Source: Candidatus Fermentithermobacillaceae bacterium
GTDB lineage: Bacteria; Bacillota; Sulfobacillia; Fermentithermobacillales; Fermentithermobacillaceae
DNA length: 45,268 bases
Direction: 5' to 3'
NCBI GenBank assembly: GCA_012512325.1
Contig: JAAZEL010000051.1
Span: 1 to 45,268 of the forward strand
The position numbers were made by a program, and so were the translations under genes. Below are positions 27,039 to 35,009 of the stretch, one piece after another (within the stretch, counting starts at the first letter, position 1; every line of letters begins with the position of its first letter). Under the pieces are notes generated by a model, which ran no database searches, was not told where the DNA came from, and saw only the letters and a program-made list of their open reading frames with translations.

Positions 27039-27821
27039 TCAGACTGCCTTGCTCTCAATCACATCTTTCATGCTGTAAAGCTCGGGAGGTTTACCCGGCA
27101 AAAACCTGGCCGCCTCAAGTGCGCCGTACCCGAATATATCCCTGGATAAGGCGGCGTGCCTTATCTCCACTACTTCGCCCGGCCCGGCGAAGATGGCATC
27201 GTGCTCTCCCACGATGGTTCCCCCGCGCACCGCATGGATGCCGATCTGGTTTGGCTTGCGCTTTAGGCTCTCGTCATCCCCGCGCCTTCCGTATACATAA
27301 TCCATGCTGTTACCCAGGGCGGCGTTGATGGCGTCTGCGATCATCACGGCGGTTCCGCTTGGGGCATCGATCTTCTGGCTATGGTGCTTCTCGACAATTT
27401 CGATGTCAAAGGATTTTCCGAGCACCTGGGCTGCTTGTGCCACCAGGGAGAGCACCAGGCTTATGCCCAGGGACATGTTTGCCGACATGAGCACCGGTAT
27501 TTTTTGGGCCGCATCTGAGATTTTCTGGCGCTGTTCAGGCGCAATCCCTGAAGTACCTATCACCAATGGGACGTGCCTGCTTAGTCCGAAATCCAGCAGG
27601 TTCACAACTGAACTGGGATGGGAGAAGTCGATCACAACATCAGGTCGTATGTCCGCCGGCACTTCCTTGAGGGAAGGGAACACCGGGTATGTGTTATCGA
27701 GCTTCCCGGGGTTCATGTCAACCCCACACACAACCTGCATCTCAGGGACTTGAGACTCTTCAATCAGCCTGGTTATCACACGCCCCATCCGCCCGTTACA
27801 TCCGTGCAGCAATATTTTCAC
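27039..27821 (-). CDS. dapB: 4-hydroxy-tetrahydrodipicolinate reductase DapB
   Basis: NAD(P)H-dependent reductase of the lysine/meso-diaminopimelate pathway, supplying cell-wall peptide and lysine. Rossmann motif GCNGRMGRVI at residues 7-16, VIDFSHPSSV (ligand region), GTSGIAPEQ, and the substrate-binding/catalytic EIVEKHHSQKIDAPSGTA near residue 140. 260 aa. The GTG start at 27821 has GGAGG at a 9-nt spacing (complement of 27831-27835). Other dap genes are not in the window, so dapB stands alone here, with its own terminator. Confidence 0.95.
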   Translation of the reverse strand: MKILLHGCNGRMGRVITRLIEESQVPEMQVVCGVDMNPGKLDNTYPVFPSLKEVPADIRPDVVIDFSHPSSVVNLLDFGLSRHVPLVIGTSGIAPEQRQKISDAAQKIPVLMSANMSLGISLVLSLVAQAAQVLGKSFDIEIVEKHHSQKIDAPSGTAVMIADAINAALGNSMDYVYGRRGDDESLKRKPNQIGIHAVRGGTIVGEHDAIFAGPGEVVEIRHAALSRDIFGYGALEAARFLPGKPPELYSMKDVIESKAV

Positions 27822-27978
27822 TGTGATCCACCTCCGGTGGGTATGTATTCCGTGCTGCTCCTTTTGATGACGATCACAGTCTATTCTACCAGATAGCCCG
27901 GATTGTAGGCGCCGGCCTCCGATGTATATCGGTGCCCGTTCCGGCCAAGCTATTGCACCGGCCCTTGCTTGACAGCTT

Positions 27979-29274
27979 CTACTTGCCGGATACGGTGATC
28001 CCGGACACGTGAACCCACGGCAGGATAGAGAACCCGTAGTCTATCCTTTCCCGGGATATGGCTTTGATGTTCTTGAGCATTTCCGCAAAGTTGCCTGATA
28101 CCATGGACTCGCTTATCGGATACTTGATCCGGCCGCCTTCAATGAGATAGCTGTTCTTGGCCACTCCTGAGAAGTCACCGCTGTCACTGGGATAACCCCC
28201 GGAGAACCGGGCAAGCAGGATACCTTTTTCCACCGACTTGATCATGTCATCGAGGGAGGTGTCACCGGGCTCCATCACAAACGCGCCGCCCATATTGACC
28301 GCCCTGTCGAAGCCCGTTTTCCTGGAACCGTACAGGCTGAGCAGGTAGGTCTTGAGCACGCCCGATTCAACGATGGTGCTGTTCTGCGCGGCGTACCCGT
28401 CTGAAGTCACGAAGTACCCGTTGCATATCTCGTCTGACACCGGGCGTGAATGCAAGGTCAGTAGGGGGCTGGCGATCTGCTGACCCAGCTTGTCTTTGTA
28501 AATGCTGGTACCTGATATCATAGGCCCATCACTTATGGTTCGCGAGACGAACCAGAGCATATCGTTCATGCAATCGGGGGTTATGATCAGGTCCCCCACG
28601 AATCTGCCTTGCAATGGCCTTGTGATGATCTGCTCCGTGGATTGCTTGAGAAGGATGTCCAGGGAACCGCATTCCAGCAGATCTCTCTCGAGATCCCGCA
28701 AGGAGAAGCTGGTGTAATTGAAGGACGATACCTTATCTTGATCCTTGGATGTAAACATAAACATGCAGTTATACACACCTTTGTTTGTGACGAAATCAAC
28801 ATTGTTGGAATTGACAAAGCAGCTTCTCGAGCGGGTAAAGTCAATGATTGCCTGCATAAGCACGAGTTTGGGGTATCTTGCTTTGACTTGATGCAGCAGT
28901 TCCTTCACACCCGAGTACATCCTATCCAGGTCAGGCGCATCGCTCCCGGATGAGAATTCGGCCGGAGGCTGGGCTTCGGCGATGTCATACGCTTCGTCAG
29001 GGGCGGATGCAGCGGCTATTGCGAGGACCTCGGCCGCCGCCTTGTCCATTGATTCGTTGTCCGACTTATTGATGGCCGTTGAACCTCTCCGGCTATCCTT
29101 TATGGCAGTCAGCCCTATATTGGTGTCAAAGGTGGTCCTCAACAGGGAGAATTCGCCCAGCTCAACATTCATCTCGTGTTTTTCAGTAAAGGTGGCGACG
29201 CATTGGGCTTTGTCCGCACCGGCCCTTAGCAGCGCATCCAGTCCGTATTGCGCGACCTCTCTCAGATTAGCCAT
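27979..29274 (-). CDS. TldE/PmbA-like protein (second copy)
   Basis: A 431-aa PmbA/TldE-type partner lacking HExxxH, with the family's C-terminal layout: LIITPDCMNDMLWFVSRTI, TSIYKDKLGQQIASPLLTLH, VESGVLKTYLLSLYGSRKTG, then GGYPSDSGDFSGVAKNSYLIEGG. It starts 2 bp after the stop of the upstream tldD copy, and the ribosome binding site GGAGGTAG overlaps that stop region, so the two are translationally coupled. It is clearly diverged from the first copy at 15304, which suggests different substrates or partners. Cytoplasmic. Confidence 0.85.
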   Translation of the reverse strand: MANLREVAQYGLDALLRAGADKAQCVATFTEKHEMNVELGEFSLLRTTFDTNIGLTAIKDSRRGSTAINKSDNESMDKAAAEVLAIAAASAPDEAYDIAEAQPPAEFSSGSDAPDLDRMYSGVKELLHQVKARYPKLVLMQAIIDFTRSRSCFVNSNNVDFVTNKGVYNCMFMFTSKDQDKVSSFNYTSFSLRDLERDLLECGSLDILLKQSTEQIITRPLQGRFVGDLIITPDCMNDMLWFVSRTISDGPMISGTSIYKDKLGQQIASPLLTLHSRPVSDEICNGYFVTSDGYAAQNSTIVESGVLKTYLLSLYGSRKTGFDRAVNMGGAFVMEPGDTSLDDMIKSVEKGILLARFSGGYPSDSGDFSGVAKNSYLIEGGRIKYPISESMVSGNFAEMLKNIKAISRERIDYGFSILPWVHVSGITVSGK

Positions 29275-29276
29275 AC

Positions 29277-30656
29277 TTATCTACCTCCTATGTTGATCTT
29301 GCACTTGATGGCCGGTCCACCCATTCCTACCGGTATGGCTTGTTTCTTGCCGCACATTCCCCCGGGACCCCACTTCATGTCGGAGGAAACCATGGTTACA
29401 GTCTTGAGCATGTCAAAGGCTACGCCGGAAATGGTGGTGTCTTTGATCGCCCTGCCCAGCTTGCCCTTCTTGATCTCGTAACCTAGGGTGATCCCGAACA
29501 TGAACTCGCTGGTAGAATCAGCCTGGCCGTTGCTCGGCTCGATCAAGTAATAGCCGTCATCGATTGAGGCGATCATGTCCTGGAGCTTGTCAGTTCCGGG
29601 CAGGATTGCCGTGTTTCTCATACGTATCAGGGGCTCATCAGAGAACTCATAGGCCCGGGCATTGCCCGTGGGCTCCGTATTGAAGTACCTAGCGCTTTCT
29701 TTATTGTGCATGTATCCTTTCAGGATGCCGTTTTCGATGAGCACCGCATCTCTGGCCATGGTGCCTTCATCGTCGATGTACACAGGCACCGGGCAGGTTT
29801 GGCCGTTGTACGAGTGGGCGAAGTCTATGAGAGTTACAAGGGGGCTTGCCACTTGTTGGCCTATCTTGCCCGCTGCCACAGAGCCGCTTAGCACCATGTC
29901 CGCTTCGGTGGTATGGCCTATGGCCTCGTGGGCCAAAATGCCTGCGAGAGAGGCGTCGAGCACGCATGTTTTCAAGCCTGCGTCCGCGAACACCCCTTCG
30001 CTTTTTTTCATGAGGTGATGATACTGCTCTTCAATTCTCTCATAGAGATCTGCAGGGGACGTGAACAAGTCCTCAAAGTGCCCCCGTCCGCCGTAGGACT
30101 TGCCGAATCCCACGGGTTCGCCGTCCTTGATGAGGGACAGGGTTATGCCGATGATGGTCCTGGGCACCACGGACCGGGAGTATGATCCGTCTGATGTGAC
30201 GAGGGTTTTTTCCATGTCCAGGCAGTTGAGGGCTACGGTTCTGCTGGCCAGGTTCGGGTACGTTCGGGCTATATGGTCATCGAGTTCTCTTAGGAACTCA
30301 ACCAGCTGCTTTTGGCCCAGACGCTGTTTCTTTGTGGAAAAAGCCTTTTGGCTTTCAAAGGGAACTCCAGGAAGCGGGCCCCGTCCTTTTTCCTCTTTTG
30401 AGTCGAGGAAGATCGCATTTGCCGTTGCCGCCTGTATCACCCCTTTGACTGCCTGGTCGCTGATCTCAGGGTTGGATGCAAATCCCCACGAACCGTTCCT
30501 GTACACCCTTGCGGATATCCCGCCGGTTGCGGAACGTGAGTTTGCCGTGTTATTTCCTTTGACGAACACAATGCGGATGACCCTGTTTTCCTGGACCCTG
30601 AGCTCGGTGTAGCCCGAAAAGAGCTTCACATAGTCACGCAGGTCTAAGCTGTACAA
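29277..30656 (-). CDS. TldD-family metallopeptidase (second copy)
   Basis: Zinc peptidase subunit with HExxxH in ILAHEAIGHTTEADMVLSG (about residues 238-256) and the third ligand Cys in GPGGMCGKKQAIPVGMGGP. The middle matches TldD (DEGTMARDAVLIENGILKGY, NKESARYFNTEPTGNARAYE). The start is a TTG at 30656 with AGGAGGG 6 nt upstream. It is followed by its TldE partner. Having two complete TldD/TldE pairs within 17 kb is unusual; substrates are unknown and no obvious precursor peptide was seen beside either pair. Confidence 0.88.
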   Translation of the reverse strand: MYSLDLRDYVKLFSGYTELRVQENRVIRIVFVKGNNTANSRSATGGISARVYRNGSWGFASNPEISDQAVKGVIQAATANAIFLDSKEEKGRGPLPGVPFESQKAFSTKKQRLGQKQLVEFLRELDDHIARTYPNLASRTVALNCLDMEKTLVTSDGSYSRSVVPRTIIGITLSLIKDGEPVGFGKSYGGRGHFEDLFTSPADLYERIEEQYHHLMKKSEGVFADAGLKTCVLDASLAGILAHEAIGHTTEADMVLSGSVAAGKIGQQVASPLVTLIDFAHSYNGQTCPVPVYIDDEGTMARDAVLIENGILKGYMHNKESARYFNTEPTGNARAYEFSDEPLIRMRNTAILPGTDKLQDMIASIDDGYYLIEPSNGQADSTSEFMFGITLGYEIKKGKLGRAIKDTTISGVAFDMLKTVTMVSSDMKWGPGGMCGKKQAIPVGMGGPAIKCKINIGGR

Positions 30657-30793
30657 AAAGATCCCTCCTCAAATAGCTACAAGGCGACTTGAACAGAGTG
30701 GTTGGTTTGTTGCATCGGCGCAGGATTGCGAGAACTCGTCAGAGAGTCGTTAGGGGTTTTTCTACGCCGCGGACTCAGTTACCTCCATCCAAA

Positions 30794-30869
30794 GGGGGAG
30801 TTTTTGTCGGCACTGCCTATCTCATTCGGCTATCTTTCTTTGCACCCGGCAGACAGAGGGGGAGTTTTT
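30794..30869 (+). repeat. Two copies of GGGGGAGTTTTT in the tldD-nudix gap
   Basis: Identical 12-mers at 30794-30805 and 30858-30869, 64 bp apart. The whole gap 30657-31016 shows no gene. It lies between divergent genes, so it must hold both promoters, but I could not assign them. Confidence 0.4.
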
Positions 30870-31016
30870 CCTGGCTACTGCACCTGCAAGACGGGCTGCC
30901 TGCAGCTTGTCTTTGCCTAAGTAGCCTGCCCGTGGTATGTTAAGGTTAGCTGGAGTGTTGCCTGTTCAGTCAGAGGTTGCCTGTTCACCCAAAATGCCCA
31001 GGAGGAGGTCAGCCCC

Positions 31017-31562
31017 GTGGAAACACCCATATCCAAGCGAACGGTTTTCACAGGCCGCATACTGTCAGTCAGGGTAGATACCGTCTTGACCGGGGCCGGC
31101 AAAGAAACCACAAGGGAGATCATTGAGAGGCCGGATACCGTCGCTGTTGTGGCCCTAGACGATAACCGCAATATCCTGCTGGTGAAGCAATATAGATACG
31201 CAACGGGCAAGCATACTGTGGAAATTCCTGCTGGGGTAATCGATCCTGGGGAAACCCCTGAACAAGCGGCCAGGCGAGAACTCAGGGAAGAGACGGGATA
31301 TGACTGCGACATCCTCATCCCCGTACATACCTACTGGCCTGCCATTGGTTATTCCACTGAGAGGATGACCATATTCCTGGCCAGGGGTCTCAAACCTGCC
31401 CCCCTCCAGGGGGATGAAGAGCGCATAGAGCTTCTGAGGCTGCCCTTCAGCGATGTGTATGAGATGACCCGCAAGGGTAAGCCCATCTTCGATGACGCCA
31501 AGAGCGCCATCGGAGTACTACTGGCGGCAGGGGTATTTGCCGGCAATGCAGGCCGGGCCTGA
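31017..31562 (+). CDS. Nudix hydrolase, ADP-ribose pyrophosphatase type
   Basis: Cytoplasmic housekeeping hydrolase splitting ADP-ribose to AMP and ribose-5-phosphate. The Nudix box is complete: GVIDPGETPEQAARRELREETG (about residues 78-99), matching Gx5Ex7REUxEExGU. The preceding VVALDDNRNILLVKQYRYATG and following YWPAIGYSTERMTIFLARGL match the ADPRase branch. The GTG at 31017 has AGGAGGAGG upstream. 181 aa, normal. Divergent from the second tldD. No plus-strand terminator was recognised after it. Confidence 0.9.
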   Translation: METPISKRTVFTGRILSVRVDTVLTGAGKETTREIIERPDTVAVVALDDNRNILLVKQYRYATGKHTVEIPAGVIDPGETPEQAARRELREETGYDCDILIPVHTYWPAIGYSTERMTIFLARGLKPAPLQGDEERIELLRLPFSDVYEMTRKGKPIFDDAKSAIGVLLAAGVFAGNAGRA

Positions 31563-31713
31563 TCGGCGTTCGGGCCCCTCGAGCAACCAATGTCCTGCTG
31601 CGGTGCTGGCCTGCAACGCAGGCTGAGCTTGGTCGACTCCTCCATGGGAATGCCCGACTCAAAATCGCGTGGGGTAGCGTTGGCGCCTCTTGCAGCGGAC
31701 AGGCTCGCAGGGT

Positions 31714-31749
31714 TGAAAAAGGCAAAACCCCGGGGATTGCTCCCCGGGG
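31714..31749 (-). terminator. Strong minus-strand terminator with no gene upstream
   Basis: CCCCGGGG at 31728-31735 and again at 31742-31749 forms an 8-bp stem. Read on the minus strand it is followed by TTTTGCCTTTTTC (31727 down to 31715). No minus-strand gene ends here, so it may end a small RNA starting further right (about 31830-31900). Within that span GGTGCCGAG/CTCGGCGCC (31826-31818 with 31797-31789) forms another 9-bp stem. Confidence 0.5.
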
Positions 31750-31938
31750 AAGTTGGCGCTACCCGGCGGACCTCCCGCTGGGATTAGAGGCGCCGAGCAG
31801 CACTGGTCTACTACTCACTCGGCACCACCTCCTTTCCTGTAGATCGTATTCTGTGTTGAACTCCCTATTCCTGCTCACGCACGTCCCGTTTAACTGCAGA
31901 TTTGTTTCTTATGCCAATGCGAACACCTGTGTATATGT

Positions 31939-31947
31939 TGTGGATAA
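31939..31947 (-). promoter_or_regulatory. DnaA-box match
   Basis: TGTGGATAA on the plus strand, the reverse complement of the consensus TTATCCACA, in an AT-rich stretch. It is a perfect 9-mer match. Confidence 0.5.
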
Positions 31948-32146
31948 TTTTTCATAAATGTATGAATCAGACAACACCCCGGTCAGGGGTCACATGTGAA
32001 CAAAGCCACTAGAGCCCAGCAAGACCCGTTTTTGCGAAGCAAAAGACCAGCATAATTAGCTTTTCTCTCGACCGGTCCCGCAGCCGGCGGTGCCGGGGTT
32101 GCTGTGGACTCTGTGTGAACATTATGTGGGTATCGTGACAGGGGGT

Positions 32147-32166
32147 TGTGGATAAGTTGTGGATAG
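32147..32166 (-). promoter_or_regulatory. Two DnaA-box matches one helical turn apart
   Basis: TGTGGATAA (32147-32155) and TGTGGATAG (32158-32166) in the same orientation, start-to-start 11 bp. They lie 105 bp upstream of the PHP gene. The first is the perfect consensus, the second has one mismatch. The gap 31563-32270 contains no gene that I can support. Confidence 0.5.
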
Positions 32167-32270
32167 TTTTTTGACCTGGTTGGTGACTCCCTTGAAGCGA
32201 GCTTGAGACTGGGGTATCCTCATCATGAGGATATGGGGTTGTAAAGGGCAACCGGCGATGAGGTGATCTC

Positions 32271-33122
32271 TTGAAACTAAACCTGGACCTACACATCCAC
32301 TCGAGTTTTTCACCTGACTCCCTCGTAACCCCCGAAGAGGTCATCAGGATTGCCAAGAGAAAAGGACTGGACGGCGTGGCTATCGCTGACCACAATACCG
32401 TCGGCGGTGGGATGGCGGCGTTCAAGAGCAACACGGACCCCGACTTCATAGTGATACCCGGCGCCGAGTACTCAACTGAATACGGCCACGTGGTGGGATT
32501 ATTCCTTTCTGAAGAGATCAGGGTGCAGGGCCGCAAGCCCCAAGGCTACACTCTTAGCCCTACTCTCCCGTTTGAAGACGTTGTCCAAGCCATACACGCC
32601 CAGGGTGGAATTGCAGTGCTTGCACATCCCTTTCAGTCCAGAGTATCCTTGCCCGCACATGTGTTCAAGGGCCCTGTCAAGGTTGACGCCATTGAGGGAT
32701 TTAACTCCCGAGCCGGCGCCCGGGCCAATCCGAATGCCAATGCCCTTGCCGCAAGCTGTTCAACCGAGTACAACGTGCCTGCGCTTGGAGGCAGCGACGC
32801 CCACTTGCCTTGGGAGATAGGGAGGGCATACACCCTGGTAGACTTGGGCGGGGCTTCCGGCGGCGCTGTTTGCATCAGGGAAAGCCACCATCTGGTGAAA
32901 CAAGCTATCTTGGCAGGACGAGTTGAATGCCATGGCAGGCACACCCACAGAGCGGTGATTCCCCTCACTGAATTGGTTAAAGCCTACAAGCGGAGGACAT
33001 ACCGGAGGGTACCCTATCTCCTCGGGTGGCTCCTGGTGTCACTGCTGGAGCCTGTAGGATCTTGGTTGGAGAAGCCCCTGGGGAAGGGGCGTGACTCGCA
33101 GCGCGCGAAAGATCAAGGCTGA
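32271..33122 (+). CDS. PHP-domain metal-dependent phosphoesterase
   Basis: Trinuclear-metal phosphoesterase of the PHP family. Motif I DLHIHSSFSPDS (residues 5-16), motif II ADHNTVGG near residue 40, IPGAEYSTEYGHVVGLF, AVLAHPFQS, and the last motif GGSDAHLPWEIGRAYT near residue 175. This is the full set of metal ligands of the YciV/TrpH-like group, which hydrolyse nucleoside bisphosphates or short oligonucleotides. The start is a TTG at 32271 with GAGGTGA 5 nt upstream. 283 aa. The C-terminal 80 residues are basic and may be a lineage-specific extension. The stop codon lies inside a hairpin (33117-33158). Confidence 0.85.
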   Translation: MKLNLDLHIHSSFSPDSLVTPEEVIRIAKRKGLDGVAIADHNTVGGGMAAFKSNTDPDFIVIPGAEYSTEYGHVVGLFLSEEIRVQGRKPQGYTLSPTLPFEDVVQAIHAQGGIAVLAHPFQSRVSLPAHVFKGPVKVDAIEGFNSRAGARANPNANALAASCSTEYNVPALGGSDAHLPWEIGRAYTLVDLGGASGGAVCIRESHHLVKQAILAGRVECHGRHTHRAVIPLTELVKAYKRRTYRRVPYLLGWLLVSLLEPVGSWLEKPLGKGRDSQRAKDQG

Positions 33123-33158
33123 ATAGCACAAGCGCACTTGGCGTTGTGCCATTCAGCC
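33117..33158 (+). terminator. Hairpin overlapping the PHP stop codon
   Basis: GGCTGAAT-A-GCACAA (33117-33131) pairs with TTGTGC-C-ATTCAGCC (33144-33158), 14 pairs with one mismatch. The TGA stop is in the left arm. No U-tract follows. Confidence 0.45.
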
Positions 33159-33281
33159 AAGCATAGGGGTTGCTGTTACGCCTGATGTACAACTCAGGCT
33201 TTGGTATATCCCTCTCAACAGCTTTCCGCTCAATAGCCTTTCTCCGGCAATTGGGTGTTATCTAATTCACCGCAGTACGGC

Positions 33282-35009
33282 CTAAGTCCTTCTTCCTCCT
33301 GATTTCTTCAACCCATTCAGAATCCTCTCTACCCGCTCAATTTCGGGCAGGACCTTGCCGGATTCAGGGTCAATCGCTACACAGGCACCGCCCACCATGG
33401 CAGCGCGGATCCGGCCGCATGCCGCCGGGTTCCCCTGAAGGTGCGGTGCGTCCAGGAGCCCTATCTTGATGGCGTAAGACAGCACCCTTGGATTGGTAAG
33501 GGCTGATACTGACTTGTCTTGTTCGTCCCCTTGCAATGCGTCGTTGATAAGCAGTTCAGGCACTATCTCGGGCAGCTGTGCGATGGCGTGCAACAGAATC
33601 TTGGCTTCTTCCACAAGGCGGTTCTTTCTTGCCTGAACCTCGTCGGACAGGGTCATGTCAGGCATGCCTTCCATGCAATTCCTGATTACCCCCTGGACGA
33701 TCTTGCAGCTTTCGATGATGTCCTCAGGAGTGGCAGCGTGATCACCTTCGCAGAAGCCCACGACGTGTACTATGTGGGGCTTGAGATTCATGCTCACCAA
33801 AGTCGAGGCAGCCAAATGACCCTTGGCCATGTCTAGGTCGGTGGGGAAACTGGCAAGTCCTGCCCTGACCTGGCGCCATACCCTGAAATCATGATCAACC
33901 AAAGACTCAATTAGCTCCAGTTTCGCCAGCATCTTTCCCAGATCCATGGCAGCGCCGGTTCCCGGAGGAGTATTGAACATGTACTGGGCGACGTAATCTT
34001 TGACGCCTAAGGATTTGGCATTAAGCGCACCCAGGTACGCCGCTGCCACCGCTACCACATCAGGCGCGTCCCGCAGGCTCCAATGATGGGCTTCGTTTAC
34101 TTCCACCGGGATGCCCCTTTCGGCATGCCGGGCGATGGCTTCCTGAGCCTCTGTCATGGCTTGTTCCACACCCCGCGGGCCCCGCCTGTCGAGGACGTTG
34201 TACCAGCAGAGGGGGATGGCAGTCCACGCGTTCTTTATGGTATTTAGCAGCATCTCGCCGAACCTGATCACGTCCCTGGTGCCGCTGTAGCATCTCATCA
34301 AGGGGTAATTCCCCCGGCGGGACGCTGCGTACAGCAACTCGAAGTCCCTCGCGCTCCTGACAGGCACTCCTCCGGCGCCGTCCTGATCAGGATCCATGTT
34401 TTCAGGGTGGAAGAAGTGCTCCTGGGCGTTCTGGTCCGGCCCGATGGAAACCACATCGAGCACTCCGGCTTCGGAAATCCTCTCAATCCCTGTCCTGGTC
34501 GCTTCCACCGATGGCAGTCCGAAGTGATGCCTTAGGAGCGGGTAGGGGGCCTTCCAGGCAATCCTGTCCACCAAGTTGTCAGGGAAATCAACCCGGACGG
34601 ATGAGCCTGTTTCGCCTTTGAGGTATCCCACTATCTCGCTTATATCCTCAGCCCCTGAGAATGCTCTTTCGAAGATGCCTGACGCCTTGGCTACCTCCGC
34701 CACCGGGGGAGTACCACCAAACACAAGTCGTTGGTGTGGATAGAGGCCTGCTTCATCCAAGACTTGTTTGAGCCGCGAGAAAAGCCGCCCTGCGGCGTCA
34801 GGATCCAGCCGGTACCCAATGGCCAGGATGTCCGGCTTGTTATCCTTGGTCCAAGCGACGATTTCTTCAGGCGATTTGGCAGCCCCTATGAACTCTGTCC
34901 GGTATCCGTGGGCTTCAGCAAGCTTCAGGAAGTTAAGTATGCCTGCCACATGAACGCAATCTCCGATAGATACTCCGGCAATAAGCACTCCTGTCTTGGT
35001 TCCTGTCAT
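33282..35009 (-). CDS. Cobalamin-binding protein resembling fused glutamate mutase S and E subunits
   Basis: A 575-aa single chain. Residues about 8-140 look like a B12-binding domain: GDCVHVAG near residue 17 (compare DxHxxG in glutamate mutase S), ILAIGYRLD at the SxL position and LVFGGTPP at the GG position. Residues about 200-575 resemble the catalytic barrel of glutamate mutase E: IPLCWYNVLDRRGPRGVEQA, GIPVEVNEAHH, FNTPPGTGAAMDLGKMLAKL, and NCMEGMPDMTLSDEVQARKN. In known glutamate mutases these are separate proteins. The histidine motif has one extra residue (DxxHxxG), so base-off cobalamin binding needs proof. The start ATG at 35009 overlaps the ODH stop (ATGA) and has AGGAGGAG upstream. 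Probably a carbon-skeleton mutase; the substrate is unknown. Confidence 0.65.
   Translation of the reverse strand: MTGTKTGVLIAGVSIGDCVHVAGILNFLKLAEAHGYRTEFIGAAKSPEEIVAWTKDNKPDILAIGYRLDPDAAGRLFSRLKQVLDEAGLYPHQRLVFGGTPPVAEVAKASGIFERAFSGAEDISEIVGYLKGETGSSVRVDFPDNLVDRIAWKAPYPLLRHHFGLPSVEATRTGIERISEAGVLDVVSIGPDQNAQEHFFHPENMDPDQDGAGGVPVRSARDFELLYAASRRGNYPLMRCYSGTRDVIRFGEMLLNTIKNAWTAIPLCWYNVLDRRGPRGVEQAMTEAQEAIARHAERGIPVEVNEAHHWSLRDAPDVVAVAAAYLGALNAKSLGVKDYVAQYMFNTPPGTGAAMDLGKMLAKLELIESLVDHDFRVWRQVRAGLASFPTDLDMAKGHLAASTLVSMNLKPHIVHVVGFCEGDHAATPEDIIESCKIVQGVIRNCMEGMPDMTLSDEVQARKNRLVEEAKILLHAIAQLPEIVPELLINDALQGDEQDKSVSALTNPRVLSYAIKIGLLDAPHLQGNPAACGRIRAAMVGGACVAIDPESGKVLPEIERVERILNGLKKSGGRRT

Noticed and set aside
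31811-31825. Mini-ORF GTG CCG AGT GAG TAG after an AGGAGG on the minus strand
   Set aside because: The AGGAGG is only about 2 nt from the GTG, too close for efficient initiation.
31900-32270. Chromosomal origin oriC
   Set aside because: DnaA boxes are present, but dnaA, dnaN, rpmH and gyrB are absent and gene orientation converges rather than diverges.
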